Assembly (NCBI GenBank): GCA_041653935.1 | Contig: JBAZEO010000002.1 | Coordinates: 496,001 to 560,000, forward strand | Length of the DNA stretch: 64,000 nt | Direction of reading: 5' to 3' | Origin: JAYEHL01 sp041653935 | Lineage (GTDB): Bacteria > Chloroflexota > Dehalococcoidia > E44-bin15 | Shown: piece by piece, positions 38,576 to 45,310 of the stretch | Position numbering within the stretch: position 1 is the first letter of the stretch | Layout of the letters: each line of letters starts with the position of its first letter | The notes under the pieces: generated by a model | Databases searched by the model: none | What the model was told of the DNA's origin: nothing | The model's input: the letters and a program-made list of their open reading frames with translations, nothing else | Program-made: the position numbers and the translations under genes

Positions 38576-38604
38576 TTGACAATAGGAGTTAAAAATGATA
38601 ATTT
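38576..38604 (+). promoter_or_regulatory. promoter for tRNA-Thr(TGT)-tRNA-Tyr
   Basis: TTGACA (38576-38581), 17 bases, TAATTT (38599-38604). Transcription would begin near 38611, 30 bases before the first tRNA. Confidence 0.6.
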
Positions 38605-38640
38605 TACTACGCCTCTGTGTGTATTACTGAATATTGTCAT

Positions 38641-38712
38641 GCCCGAGTAGCTCAATGGCAGAGCGAGTGTTTTGTAAACACTAGGTTAGTGGTTCGACTC
38701 CGCTCTCGGGCT
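38641..38712 (+). tRNA. tRNA-Thr (anticodon TGT)
   Basis: Acceptor GCCCGAG/CTCGGGC, anticodon stem AGTGT/ACACT with loop TTTGTAA (TGT), T-arm AGTGG-TTCGACT-CCGCT. Discriminator T; CCA is not encoded. Confidence 0.96.
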
Positions 38713-38739
38713 GTAACCATAATTAGCAATAAAGCACGC

Positions 38740-38823
38740 GGCGAGATGGGTGAGTGGCTAAAACCAGCAGACTGTAAATCTGCCGCCCTTCGGGCTTCGT
38801 TGGTTCGAATCCAACTCTCGCCA
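38740..38823 (+). tRNA. tRNA-Tyr (anticodon GTA)
   Basis: An 84-base class II tRNA with acceptor GGCGAGA/TCTCGCC. The anticodon loop CTGTAAA sits in stem CAGA/TCTG. The long variable arm (GCCCTTCGGGC core) and T-arm GTTGG-TTCGAAT-CCAAC are visible. CCA is not encoded. Confidence 0.96.
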
Positions 38824-38838
38824 CTTTAGATTAAACAC

Positions 38839-38857
38839 CATGAGCTTCGAACTCATG
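38839..38857. terminator. hairpin after tRNA-Tyr, weak terminator candidate
   Basis: CATGAG-CTTCGAA-CTCATG is a compact hairpin 16 bases after tRNA-Tyr, followed by CCTTATT. It may end the tRNA-Thr/Tyr transcript before the separate tuf promoter, though the T-tract is poor. Confidence 0.4.
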
Positions 38858-38919
38858 CCTTATTGATACTTAATGACTAGACGTCCTTGGATTTAACGCC
38901 TCCCAATCGTTCATAACTA

Positions 38920-38948
38920 TTGACAACAAAATACATAGATAGTAAAAT
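38920..38948 (+). promoter_or_regulatory. promoter for tRNA-Thr(GGT)-tuf and the ribosomal genes
   Basis: TTGACA (38920-38925), 17 bases, TAAAAT (38943-38948), close to consensus. The predicted start near 38955 coincides with the first bases of the hairpin at 38954-38974. Confidence 0.7.
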
Positions 38949-38953
38949 GCTCT

Positions 38954-38974
38954 GGCATAGCTTTCGGCTATGCC
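38954..38974 (+). promoter_or_regulatory. 5'-terminal hairpin of the tuf transcript
   Basis: GGCATAGC-TTTCG-GCTATGCC is an 8-bp stem at the predicted 5' end, followed by TTAGTTATTTTG, 20 bases before tRNA-Thr. It could protect the 5' end, guide RNase P/E processing or act as an attenuator. Confidence 0.5.
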
Positions 38975-38993
38975 TTAGTTATTTTGTCTTAGT

Positions 38994-39065
38994 GCCCACA
39001 TAGCTCAGTGGTAGAGCACGTTCTTGGTAAGAACGGGGTCGTCAGTTCAAGTCTGACTGTGGGCT
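38994..39065 (+). tRNA. tRNA-Thr (anticodon GGT)
   Basis: Acceptor GCCCACA/TGTGGGC, anticodon stem CGTTC/GAACG with loop TTGGTAA (GGT), T-arm GTCAG-TTCAAGT-CTGAC. CCA not encoded. It ends 19 bases before the tuf start, so it is cut out of the tuf mRNA leader. Confidence 0.96.
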
Positions 39066-39084
39066 TATTAACCGAGGAGGAGAA

Positions 39085-40299
39085 ATGGCGAAGAAATTAT
39101 TCGAACGAACTAAACCACACGTAAACGTAGGAACAATCGGGCACGTTGACCATGGCAAGACTACCCTGACATCTGCTATTACTAAGGTGTTGGAAGCAAA
39201 AGGCCTGGCGACCTATGTGTCGTATGACCAGGTAGCGAAAGCATCTGAATCTCAAGGTCGACGCGACGCGACGAAAATTCTGACCATAGCCATTTCGCAC
39301 GTTGAATACGAGACGGACAAGCGCCACTATGCGCACATCGACTGCCCGGGTCATGCCGACTACATCAAAAACATGATCACCGGCGCAGCACAGATGGATG
39401 GAACGATCCTCGTTGTCTCTGCTGCCGACGGACCGATGCCTCAGACCAGAGAGCACATCCTTTTAGCCCGCCAGGTAAACGTTCCTGCAATTGTGGTTTT
39501 CATCAATAAAGTCGACCTTATGGAAGACAAGGAACTGGTAGAGTTAGTAGAACTGGAAATACGTGATTTGCTTACGAAGTACGAATTCCCCGGCGACAAG
39601 ACGCCCATCATCAAGGGCTCGGCAACAAAGGCACTGGAGTGCGCCTGCGGGAAGAAAGAATGCCAGTGGTGCGGCCGTATAATAGAATTGATGGACGCCG
39701 TCGACAGCTTCATACCTACACCGGTACGCCCAAAGGACAAACCCTTCATGATGGCTGTTGAAGATGTATTCAGCATCAAGGGACGCGGAACTGTAGCGAC
39801 CGGCCGTGTCGAGCGCGGCGTTGTAAAGGTTGGCGACGAGGTTGAGTTGGTCGGACTGAAACCAACACAGAAAAAGGTCGTCACCGGCGTCGAGATGTTC
39901 CATAAGACTTTGCAGGTCGGCGAGCCCGGCGACGCCCTCGGACTTCTTATCAGAGGCGCCGAACGCGAAGATATACTCAGAGGCATGGTTATGGCAAAGC
40001 CTGGAACCATAACTCCTCATACCAAAGCTGATACCGAGGTATATGTTCTAACTAAAGAGGAGGGCGGCCGCCATACCCCATTCTTCACCGGTTATAAACC
40101 GCAGTTCTACATCCGGACAACCGACGTTACCGGTTCTTTATTCCTGCCAGAGGGCGTGGAGATGTGTATGCCCGGCGATCATATTAAGATGAGAGTGGAG
40201 CTTATCGAGCCGGTAGCTATGGAGACTGGTATGCGGTTTGCTATTAGAGAGGGCGGCAGGACCGTAGGTTCCGGCGTAATCACAAAGATAACGGAATAG
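39085..40299 (+). CDS. tuf: elongation factor Tu with altered switch I
   Basis: EF-Tu carries aminoacyl-tRNA to the ribosome. The 404 residues keep P-loop GHVDHGKTT, DCPGHADY, NKVD and SATKALE. Domain 2 (GRGTVATGRVERG) and domain 3 (GGRHTPFFTGYKPQFYIRTTDVTG) follow. Switch I is abnormal: the usual E-K-A-R-G-I-T run is replaced by SESQGRRDATKILT, five residues longer and without the Arg-Gly pair, although the Mg-binding Thr remains. The extra 15 bases are a perfect (CGACG)3 tandem at 39259-39273. A four-cysteine loop (CACGKKECQWC near 190) may bind zinc. SD GGAGGAG precedes the ATG. Confidence 0.96.
   Translation: MAKKLFERTKPHVNVGTIGHVDHGKTTLTSAITKVLEAKGLATYVSYDQVAKASESQGRRDATKILTIAISHVEYETDKRHYAHIDCPGHADYIKNMITGAAQMDGTILVVSAADGPMPQTREHILLARQVNVPAIVVFINKVDLMEDKELVELVELEIRDLLTKYEFPGDKTPIIKGSATKALECACGKKECQWCGRIIELMDAVDSFIPTPVRPKDKPFMMAVEDVFSIKGRGTVATGRVERGVVKVGDEVELVGLKPTQKKVVTGVEMFHKTLQVGEPGDALGLLIRGAEREDILRGMVMAKPGTITPHTKADTEVYVLTKEEGGRHTPFFTGYKPQFYIRTTDVTGSLFLPEGVEMCMPGDHIKMRVELIEPVAMETGMRFAIREGGRTVGSGVITKITE
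39259..39273 (+). repeat. (CGACG)3 pentanucleotide tandem inside tuf
   Basis: Three perfect copies of CGACG lie in the switch I coding region. Removing exactly these 15 bases restores the usual 16-residue spacing from YDQ to the conserved Thr. Confidence 0.8.
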
Positions 40300-40335
40300 G
40301 CAACACATTGTTAATATATAGGGGAAAGATGTCTA

Positions 40336-40500
40336 TTGGCTAAAAAGGGTTCTAGGGAGATAATCCACCTCGCTTGCACTGAGTGCAAGGAGAGGGTTTA
40401 TACAACAACAAAGAATAAGAAGAACGACCCGGAACGTTTGGAACTTAAGAAATTTTGCCCGCGTTGCCGCACCCAGAAGTTATACCGCGAGGTAAAATAA
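40336..40500 (+). CDS. rpmG: 50S ribosomal protein L33 (zinc-ribbon type)
   Basis: This short gene encodes 54 residues from TTG at 40336 (AKKGSREIIHLACTEC) with GGGGAAAG 7 bases upstream. The two pairs CTEC and CPRC form the zinc ribbon of C+ L33 proteins, and the C-terminus TQKLYREVK is typical. It sits between tuf and secE as in many bacteria. Confidence 0.93.
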   Translation: MAKKGSREIIHLACTECKERVYTTTKNKKNDPERLELKKFCPRCRTQKLYREVK

Positions 40501-40501
40501 T

Positions 40502-40720
40502 ATGGCCAAACCTTCTTTTGCAGTGGGTCAAATAATCCCGGGATTCCGCCGCTACATAGGTGAAATAGCGGCCGAGCTCAAGAAAGTTGTTTGGCCCACA
40601 AAAGCAGAAACCAGACGGCTTACGGTAATGGTAATCGTTGTCGCTGGATCGGTAGGGGTTCTCCTTGGCGTTGCCGATTACGGATTCACACGTCTCATGC
40701 AATTGATAATAGGAGGGTAG
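40502..40720 (+). CDS. secE: preprotein translocase subunit SecE
   Basis: This 72-residue membrane protein has the conserved amphipathic segment ELKKVVWPTKAETRRLT (near 25-41) and one transmembrane helix (about 42-65). It clamps SecY in the translocon. The gene starts one base after rpmG and precedes nusG. Confidence 0.95.
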   Translation: MAKPSFAVGQIIPGFRRYIGEIAAELKKVVWPTKAETRRLTVMVIVVAGSVGVLLGVADYGFTRLMQLIIGG

Positions 40721-40739
40721 GGAGGCGGGAGGCATATCC

Positions 40740-40762
40740 GAAAACCGCTTTAACCGGTTTTC
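40740..40762. other. intercistronic hairpin between secE and nusG
   Basis: GAAAACCG and CGGTTTTC form an 8-bp stem with a 7-base loop, with no T-tract. It may affect mRNA stability or partial attenuation between secE and nusG. Confidence 0.4.
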
Positions 40763-40788
40763 CTTGCACCCACTTCTGAGGAGAAGAA

Positions 40789-41322
40789 ATGGCAGAAGCA
40801 GAGCGGAGATGGTATGTCATTCACACCTACTCCGGTTATGAACAACGGGTTCAGACCAACTTGGAACAACGTATTCGGTCCATGGATGCCAAAGATAAAA
40901 TCTTCAGCGTGACCATCCCAACCGAAAATGAAATAGAGATCAAGGACGGACAAAAGAAAACCGTAGCAAGAAAGGTCTTCCCCGGTTACATATTGGTGGA
41001 GATGAAACTAACCGATGAGAGTTGGAATGTCGTACGTAACACTCCAGGAGTCACTGGTTTCGTAGGTGCCGGGAGTAAGCCTGTTCCACTGGAAGAAGAT
41101 GAGGTTAAGAATATCTTCCAGCGAATGGAGGGGGAGACACCGAGGATTAAAGTTGGTTTCCGTAAGGGAGAAAGTGTTCGCGTAATCGACGGGCCATTCA
41201 TCGATTTGATAGGTATAGTAGACGAGATATTCCCTGATAAAGGCAAGGTGAGAGTACTTATATCTCTCTTCGGTCGTGAGACGCCAGTAGAATTAGACTT
41301 CTTACAGATAGAACGGCTCTGA
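40789..41322 (+). CDS. nusG: transcription termination/antitermination factor NusG
   Basis: NusG couples RNA polymerase with ribosomes and Rho. Its 177 residues have the N-terminal NGN domain (RRWYVIHTYSGYEQRVQTNLE, FPGYILVEM, VRNTPGVTGFVG) and the C-terminal KOW motif (GESVRVIDGPFIDLIGIVDEI). Start has GAGGAG 6 bases upstream. Standard position before rplK. Confidence 0.97.
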   Translation: MAEAERRWYVIHTYSGYEQRVQTNLEQRIRSMDAKDKIFSVTIPTENEIEIKDGQKKTVARKVFPGYILVEMKLTDESWNVVRNTPGVTGFVGAGSKPVPLEEDEVKNIFQRMEGETPRIKVGFRKGESVRVIDGPFIDLIGIVDEIFPDKGKVRVLISLFGRETPVELDFLQIERL

Positions 41323-41356
41323 TTTATCGCAAGAAGCATTTCATAGAGGTAGAAAC

Positions 41357-41779
41357 TTGGCTAAAAAGGTAAAAGCAATAATAAAAATTCAACTGCCAGC
41401 CGGGCAGGCAAGCCCAGCGCCACCAGTAGGTCCGATACTGGGACAACATGGTTGCAATATTATGGGCTTCTGCAAGGAGTATAATGAGCGAACGGCGGCC
41501 CAGACGGGATCTATAGTCCCCGCGGAAATAACTATATATGATGACCGCTCATTCACATTTACGCTCAAGACGCCTCCGGTAGCAGACATGCTGCGTAAAG
41601 CGCTCGGGATAGAGAAGGGTAGCGGCACCCCTAACACAGAAAAGGTAGGCAAGATCCCCAGAAGCAAGGTCGAAGAAATCGCCAAAATGAAGATGAAAGA
41701 CTTGAATGCCGCTGATGTAAAGGGCGCGATGCAGATGATCGAGGGGACGGCACGAAGCATGGGGATCGAGGTAGAATAA
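41357..41779 (+). CDS. rplK: 50S ribosomal protein L11
   Basis: The 140-residue L11 binds the GTPase-associated 23S region. Conserved KLQLPAGQASPAPPVGP-like start (IKIQLPAGQASPAPPVGPI), GCNIMGFCKEYN and the C-terminal KMKDLNAADVKGAMQMIEGTARSMGI are visible. Start is TTG 41357 after AGAGGT. It overlaps rplA by one base. Confidence 0.97.
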   Translation: MAKKVKAIIKIQLPAGQASPAPPVGPILGQHGCNIMGFCKEYNERTAAQTGSIVPAEITIYDDRSFTFTLKTPPVADMLRKALGIEKGSGTPNTEKVGKIPRSKVEEIAKMKMKDLNAADVKGAMQMIEGTARSMGIEVE

Positions 41780-42492
41780 TGGCTAAGCACGGTAAAAAAT
41801 ACAACGAGGCGTCTAAATTAATAGACCCCCAGAAAGAATACGATCCCAAAGAGGCTATCGCACTGATGAAGAAGGCGTCATTCGTCAAGTTCGACGAAAC
41901 GGTTGAAGTGCATATGTGTATGGGGCTGGATTCTAGACATGCTGACCAGCAGGTAAGAGGAGTTGCCAGCCTGCCCCATGGGCTCGGAAAACAGGTAAGA
42001 GTCATTGTCTTCACTCAAGGCGAAGGGGTGAGGATCGCTCAGGAAAGCGGCGCCGATTTCGCGGGCTGCGACGACCTAGTTAAGAAGATCGAGGAAGGAT
42101 GGCTCGATTTCGATGTAGCCATAGCCACCCCCGATGTTATGAACAAAGTCTCCAAGCTCGGCAAAATACTGGGCAGAAAAGGCTTGATGCCGAACCCAAA
42201 ATCAGGCACAATCGTCCCGCCTGCAGATATTGCCCGTGCAATTGGTGAGTCAAAAAAGGGGCGTGTCGATTTCAGACTCGATAAAACATCTGTAATTCAT
42301 GTCTCGATAGGTAAAGCCAGTTTTGATGAGAATAAGCTGTTCGATAATCTTTCTGCCTTAATCGAAACCGTTGTGAAGGCCAAGCCTAGAGGTGCAAAAG
42401 GACAATACGTGAAGAGCATCTCTATTAATACATCAATGGGCCCTGGTATAAAACTTGACTTGAAGCCCGCTTTAGATTTAAAGGCTATGTAG
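41779..42492 (+). CDS. rplA: 50S ribosomal protein L1
   Basis: The 237-residue L1 builds the L1 stalk and can repress its own operon. Family segments are YDPKEAIALMKK, LPHGLGKQVRVIVFTQG, LGRKGLMPNPKSGTI and GRVDFRLDK. Start ATG 41779 overlaps the rplK stop (TAATG). It is followed by the L10 leader. Confidence 0.97.
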   Translation: MAKHGKKYNEASKLIDPQKEYDPKEAIALMKKASFVKFDETVEVHMCMGLDSRHADQQVRGVASLPHGLGKQVRVIVFTQGEGVRIAQESGADFAGCDDLVKKIEEGWLDFDVAIATPDVMNKVSKLGKILGRKGLMPNPKSGTIVPPADIARAIGESKKGRVDFRLDKTSVIHVSIGKASFDENKLFDNLSALIETVVKAKPRGAKGQYVKSISINTSMGPGIKLDLKPALDLKAM

Positions 42493-42510
42493 CCTGGTAA
42501 TAAATAGTAT

Positions 42511-42612
42511 TTTGACACCATAGACAGCAGGCGCCTTGTGGCTTAATGATATGCCTGCCGAGGTAACGGTTAGTTTAAGAGTCCCTCATGTCTATGGCAT
42601 AGGGACTCTTTA
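42511..42612 (+). ncRNA. L10 leader RNA with attenuator
   Basis: The rplA-rplJ gap has the L10 leader pattern: CAGCAGGCGCC...ATGCCTGCCGAGGT, then a perfect 10-bp terminator stem AAGAGTCCCT (42577-42586) with AGGGACTCTT (42601-42610), followed by TAATTT. The terminator loop contains TGTCTATGG (42589-42597), the exact complement of CCATAGACA (42518-42526). The two structures compete. In the known family L10 or the L10-L12 complex binds the leader and represses rplJL. Confidence 0.85.
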
Positions 42613-42628
42613 ATTTAAGAGGTGAGAT

Positions 42629-43156
42629 ATGCATCTGGAAGAAAAAAAGAAGGCAGTCGATGAGCTGGCCGAAAAGGTGGGACGCGCAAGCGTAATTATC
42701 AGCACCAACTATGGCGGGCTTACCGTAGCCGAGATGACCGACCTGCGGCGTAAGTTGCGCGCGCAACAGATTGAGTTCCGGGTTATAAAGAATACCCTGT
42801 CCCGGTTTGCTGCCTCAAAGGCCGGCAAGGATCAGCTGGATAAAATTGTCGTAGGCCCTACCGCTGTTGCCCTCGGATACGGCGATATAGCCGCCCCGGC
42901 AAAAGTGTTGCTGGACTATATACGCAGCACGAAAAGCCAATTAAAGATCAGCGGTGGCCTTATAGAGAATCGGGTGTTGAGCACCACCGAAATAGCGACT
43001 TTAGCCACTCTGCCGCCAAAAGAGGTATTGGTAGCCAAGCTGCTCGGCAGCCTCAAGGGCCCGCTCTACGGGCTGGTTACTGTACTCAATGCGAATATAG
43101 CCGGGCTTACATATGTACTTTCTGCAAGACAAAAACAATTGGAAAAAGGAGGATAG
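42629..43156 (+). CDS. rplJ: 50S ribosomal protein L10
   Basis: L10 anchors L7/L12 on the ribosomal stalk. 175 residues; N-terminal KKKAVDELAEKVGRASVIISTNY, the RVIKNTLSRFA rRNA-binding segment and a C-terminal helix for L12 dimers (VTVLNANIAGLTYVLSARQKQLEK). It lies between the L10 leader and rplL. Confidence 0.97.
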   Translation: MHLEEKKKAVDELAEKVGRASVIISTNYGGLTVAEMTDLRRKLRAQQIEFRVIKNTLSRFAASKAGKDQLDKIVVGPTAVALGYGDIAAPAKVLLDYIRSTKSQLKISGGLIENRVLSTTEIATLATLPPKEVLVAKLLGSLKGPLYGLVTVLNANIAGLTYVLSARQKQLEKGG

Positions 43157-43157
43157 A

Positions 43158-43556
43158 ATGTCGGAAGGTCAAAAAATGAGCAAAGAGGAACTTATTGGTG
43201 TCATTAAGAATATGACCGTTCTCGAACTCAGCGATCTGGTCAAAGCCCTTGAGACGGAGTTCGGCGTCAGCGCCGCAGCACCGATGGCTGTAGCAGCTGT
43301 AGCCGGTGCTGGTGCAGCCGCCCCTGCTGCCGCAACGGAAGAGCAGACGGAGTTCACGGTAATGCTCAAAGAGGTCGGAGCGAACAAAATACAGGTAATC
43401 AAAACAGTACGTGAGGTAACAGGATTAGGACTGAAGGAATCCAAGGATCTGGTAGAAGGCGCCCCGAAGCCGGTTAAAGAAAACGTCTCCAAAGAGGAAG
43501 CCGCTACAATAAAGCAGAAAATGGAAGCTTCCGGTGCCACTGTAGAAGTCAAATAG
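43158..43556 (+). CDS. rplL: 50S ribosomal protein L7/L12
   Basis: This 132-residue stalk protein has an N-terminal dimerisation domain, an Ala-rich hinge (AAVAGAGAAAPAAA) and a C-terminal factor-binding domain (NKIQVIKTVREVTGLGLKESKDLVEGAPKPVKE). Start ATG 43158 follows AAGGAGG; a longer frame from 43113 overlaps rplJ and is not used. rpoB does not follow, unlike in many bacteria. Confidence 0.97.
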   Translation: MSEGQKMSKEELIGVIKNMTVLELSDLVKALETEFGVSAAAPMAVAAVAGAGAAAPAAATEEQTEFTVMLKEVGANKIQVIKTVREVTGLGLKESKDLVEGAPKPVKENVSKEEAATIKQKMEASGATVEVK

Positions 43557-43593
43557 ACGCCAGTAAGCGTTAGATTATTATAAATCAGCGCAA

Positions 43594-43656
43594 ATACGCA
43601 TCTTATCATCAGCACCTAGCATAGTTCTGAACGCTAGGTGCTGGTGGAAAGCGTAT
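43594..43656. other. long imperfect hairpin between rplL and radC
   Basis: A perfect 11-bp inner stem CAGCACCTAGC (43610-43620)/GCTAGGTGCTG (43633-43643) is enclosed by ATACGC (43594-43599)/GCGTAT (43651-43656). There is no T-tract, so it is not a simple terminator; it may be a stability or processing element at the end of the ribosomal mRNA. Confidence 0.5.
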
Positions 43657-43737
43657 GGAACGGCAGTCGATTGCCACATGTGTGACTCAACGAATTGGCA
43701 CATTCTGACAAGCCATTGATAGGAGGTAAATACCTCT

Positions 43738-44427
43738 GTGGAATACCATATCCGCATCAATGAGTTGCCTGCCAGCGAACGTCCTCGTGAACGCCTAAAA
43801 CAGAGCGGCGTCGCAAGCCTCTCTAACAGTGAGCTTTTAGCCATCATCCTGCGCACAGGAACACACGCCGAAAATGTCCTCGGACTAGCGAACCGGCTGC
43901 TTGTAAAGTTCAGCGATCTCCCAGGCCTCTCCCGCGCCAGTTTCAACGAGCTCTGCAACGAGCACGGAGTGGGCCAAGCCAAAGCAGCCCAAATCAAGGC
44001 CGCAATGGAACTGGGGCGAAGGTCGGCATCCGTCCAGACGGAAGAGAAAACCGTCATCCGCTCCCCGCAGGATGCCGCCAGCATAGTGATGCCGGACATG
44101 GGGGCGCTTCAGCAGGAGCATCTCCGGGTTATGCTTCTCAATTCAAAAAATCACCTGATCTCCATTCACGAGATATACAAAGGCAATGTTAATGCCTCTA
44201 CGATACGCACCAGCGAGCTATTCCACAACGCCGTGCGTGAAAACTGCCCTGCTGTAATCGTAATACACAACCATCCATCGGGAGAGCCGGAGCCCAGCAA
44301 TGACGATATAATCGCTACGGAGCACATGGTTAAAGGCGGCAAAGCATTGGACATAGAGGTCCTGGACCATATTATTATAGGCAATCAGAAGTACGTAAGC
44401 CTGAAAGAACGCGGGATTATTTCCTAA
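43738..44427 (+). CDS. radC: RadC family JAMM-domain protein
   Basis: This 229-residue protein has an N-terminal helix-hairpin-helix UPF0758 part (RERLKQSGVASLSNSELLAIILRTG) and a JAMM metalloprotease-like domain with VIVIHNHPSGEPEPSNDD. Start is GTG 43738, 9 bases after AGGAGGT. The Shine-Dalgarno sits in a small hairpin, GAGGT-AAAT-ACCTC. Despite the name, a repair role is not established for the family. Confidence 0.93.
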   Translation: MEYHIRINELPASERPRERLKQSGVASLSNSELLAIILRTGTHAENVLGLANRLLVKFSDLPGLSRASFNELCNEHGVGQAKAAQIKAAMELGRRSASVQTEEKTVIRSPQDAASIVMPDMGALQQEHLRVMLLNSKNHLISIHEIYKGNVNASTIRTSELFHNAVRENCPAVIVIHNHPSGEPEPSNDDIIATEHMVKGGKALDIEVLDHIIIGNQKYVSLKERGIIS

Positions 44428-44459
44428 ATGTTAAACGTGGATAGAACCGAATCAATCAC

Positions 44460-45245
44460 ATGTATAAATGGAATGCCGAGGAATATAAGGACAACTCCCA
44501 CAATCAGAAGAAATGGGCGCTGGAGCTGCTCTCAAAAGCACCCCTCAGAGAAGATGAGTCTGTTCTTGATATAGGCTGCGGTGACGGTGAGATTACCGCT
44601 CTGATCGCAGGTAAAGTAAAACGGGGACGAGTAATCGGGATCGACAGTTCGAACGAAATGATAGGTCTGGCAAAGCAACGCTTTCCCTCGAAAAACTATC
44701 CCAATCTATCCTTTGTATTGAAAGACGTAAAAGACATCGATTTTAATTGTGAGCTCGATTTGATTTTCTCCAATGCCTGCCTCCACTGGGTTACAGATCA
44801 TCTACCAGTACTTAAGAAGATAAGGAATAGCCTAAAGCCTTCGGGAAGAATTCTTTTCCAAATGGGCGGGAAAGGAAATGCGAATCAAATTATCAAAGTA
44901 ATGGAACATGTGATCGAGCAGGATAAATGGAGAGTATTCTTCACCGACTTCACCTTCCCTTATGGCTTTTGCTCACCGGATGAATACAGGGAATGGCTGA
45001 CTAATCTTGGCTTTACAGCAATCAGAGCCGAGCTTGTGTCAAAGGATATGGTTCACGAAAACAAAGACAAACTGGCTTCTTGGGTTCGCACTACGTGGCT
45101 GCCTTACACACAGAGAGTCCCTGAACCAAAACGTGAAGAATTCATCCAAGAAACAGTCGACAGGTATATCAGAAAATATCCGGCCGACGAACATTGTCGA
45201 ATACATTTGCAAATGAAACGTCTCGAGGTACAGGCGGAGTTGTAG
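44460..45245 (+). CDS. SAM-dependent methyltransferase, trans-aconitate methyltransferase-like
   Basis: This 261-residue protein has SAM motif I VLDIGCGDGEITALIA near 40, GIDSSNEMI and the SNACLHWVTDHLPVLKKI segment characteristic of Tam-like enzymes. Substrate is unknown and could be a small carboxylic acid. It is a single gene between radC and the pfk operon. Confidence 0.82.
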   Translation: MYKWNAEEYKDNSHNQKKWALELLSKAPLREDESVLDIGCGDGEITALIAGKVKRGRVIGIDSSNEMIGLAKQRFPSKNYPNLSFVLKDVKDIDFNCELDLIFSNACLHWVTDHLPVLKKIRNSLKPSGRILFQMGGKGNANQIIKVMEHVIEQDKWRVFFTDFTFPYGFCSPDEYREWLTNLGFTAIRAELVSKDMVHENKDKLASWVRTTWLPYTQRVPEPKREEFIQETVDRYIRKYPADEHCRIHLQMKRLEVQAEL

Positions 45246-45310
45246 ATGCAGTAGAAAAATTATATCGACTGTGCTAACCTTTACTCACTATCTCATTCAC
45301 GGGGGGTTAT

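Noticed and set aside
43113..43157. N-terminally extended L7/L12
   Set aside because: The extension overlaps the rplJ coding region; ATG 43158 is preceded by AAGGAGG and gives the standard length.
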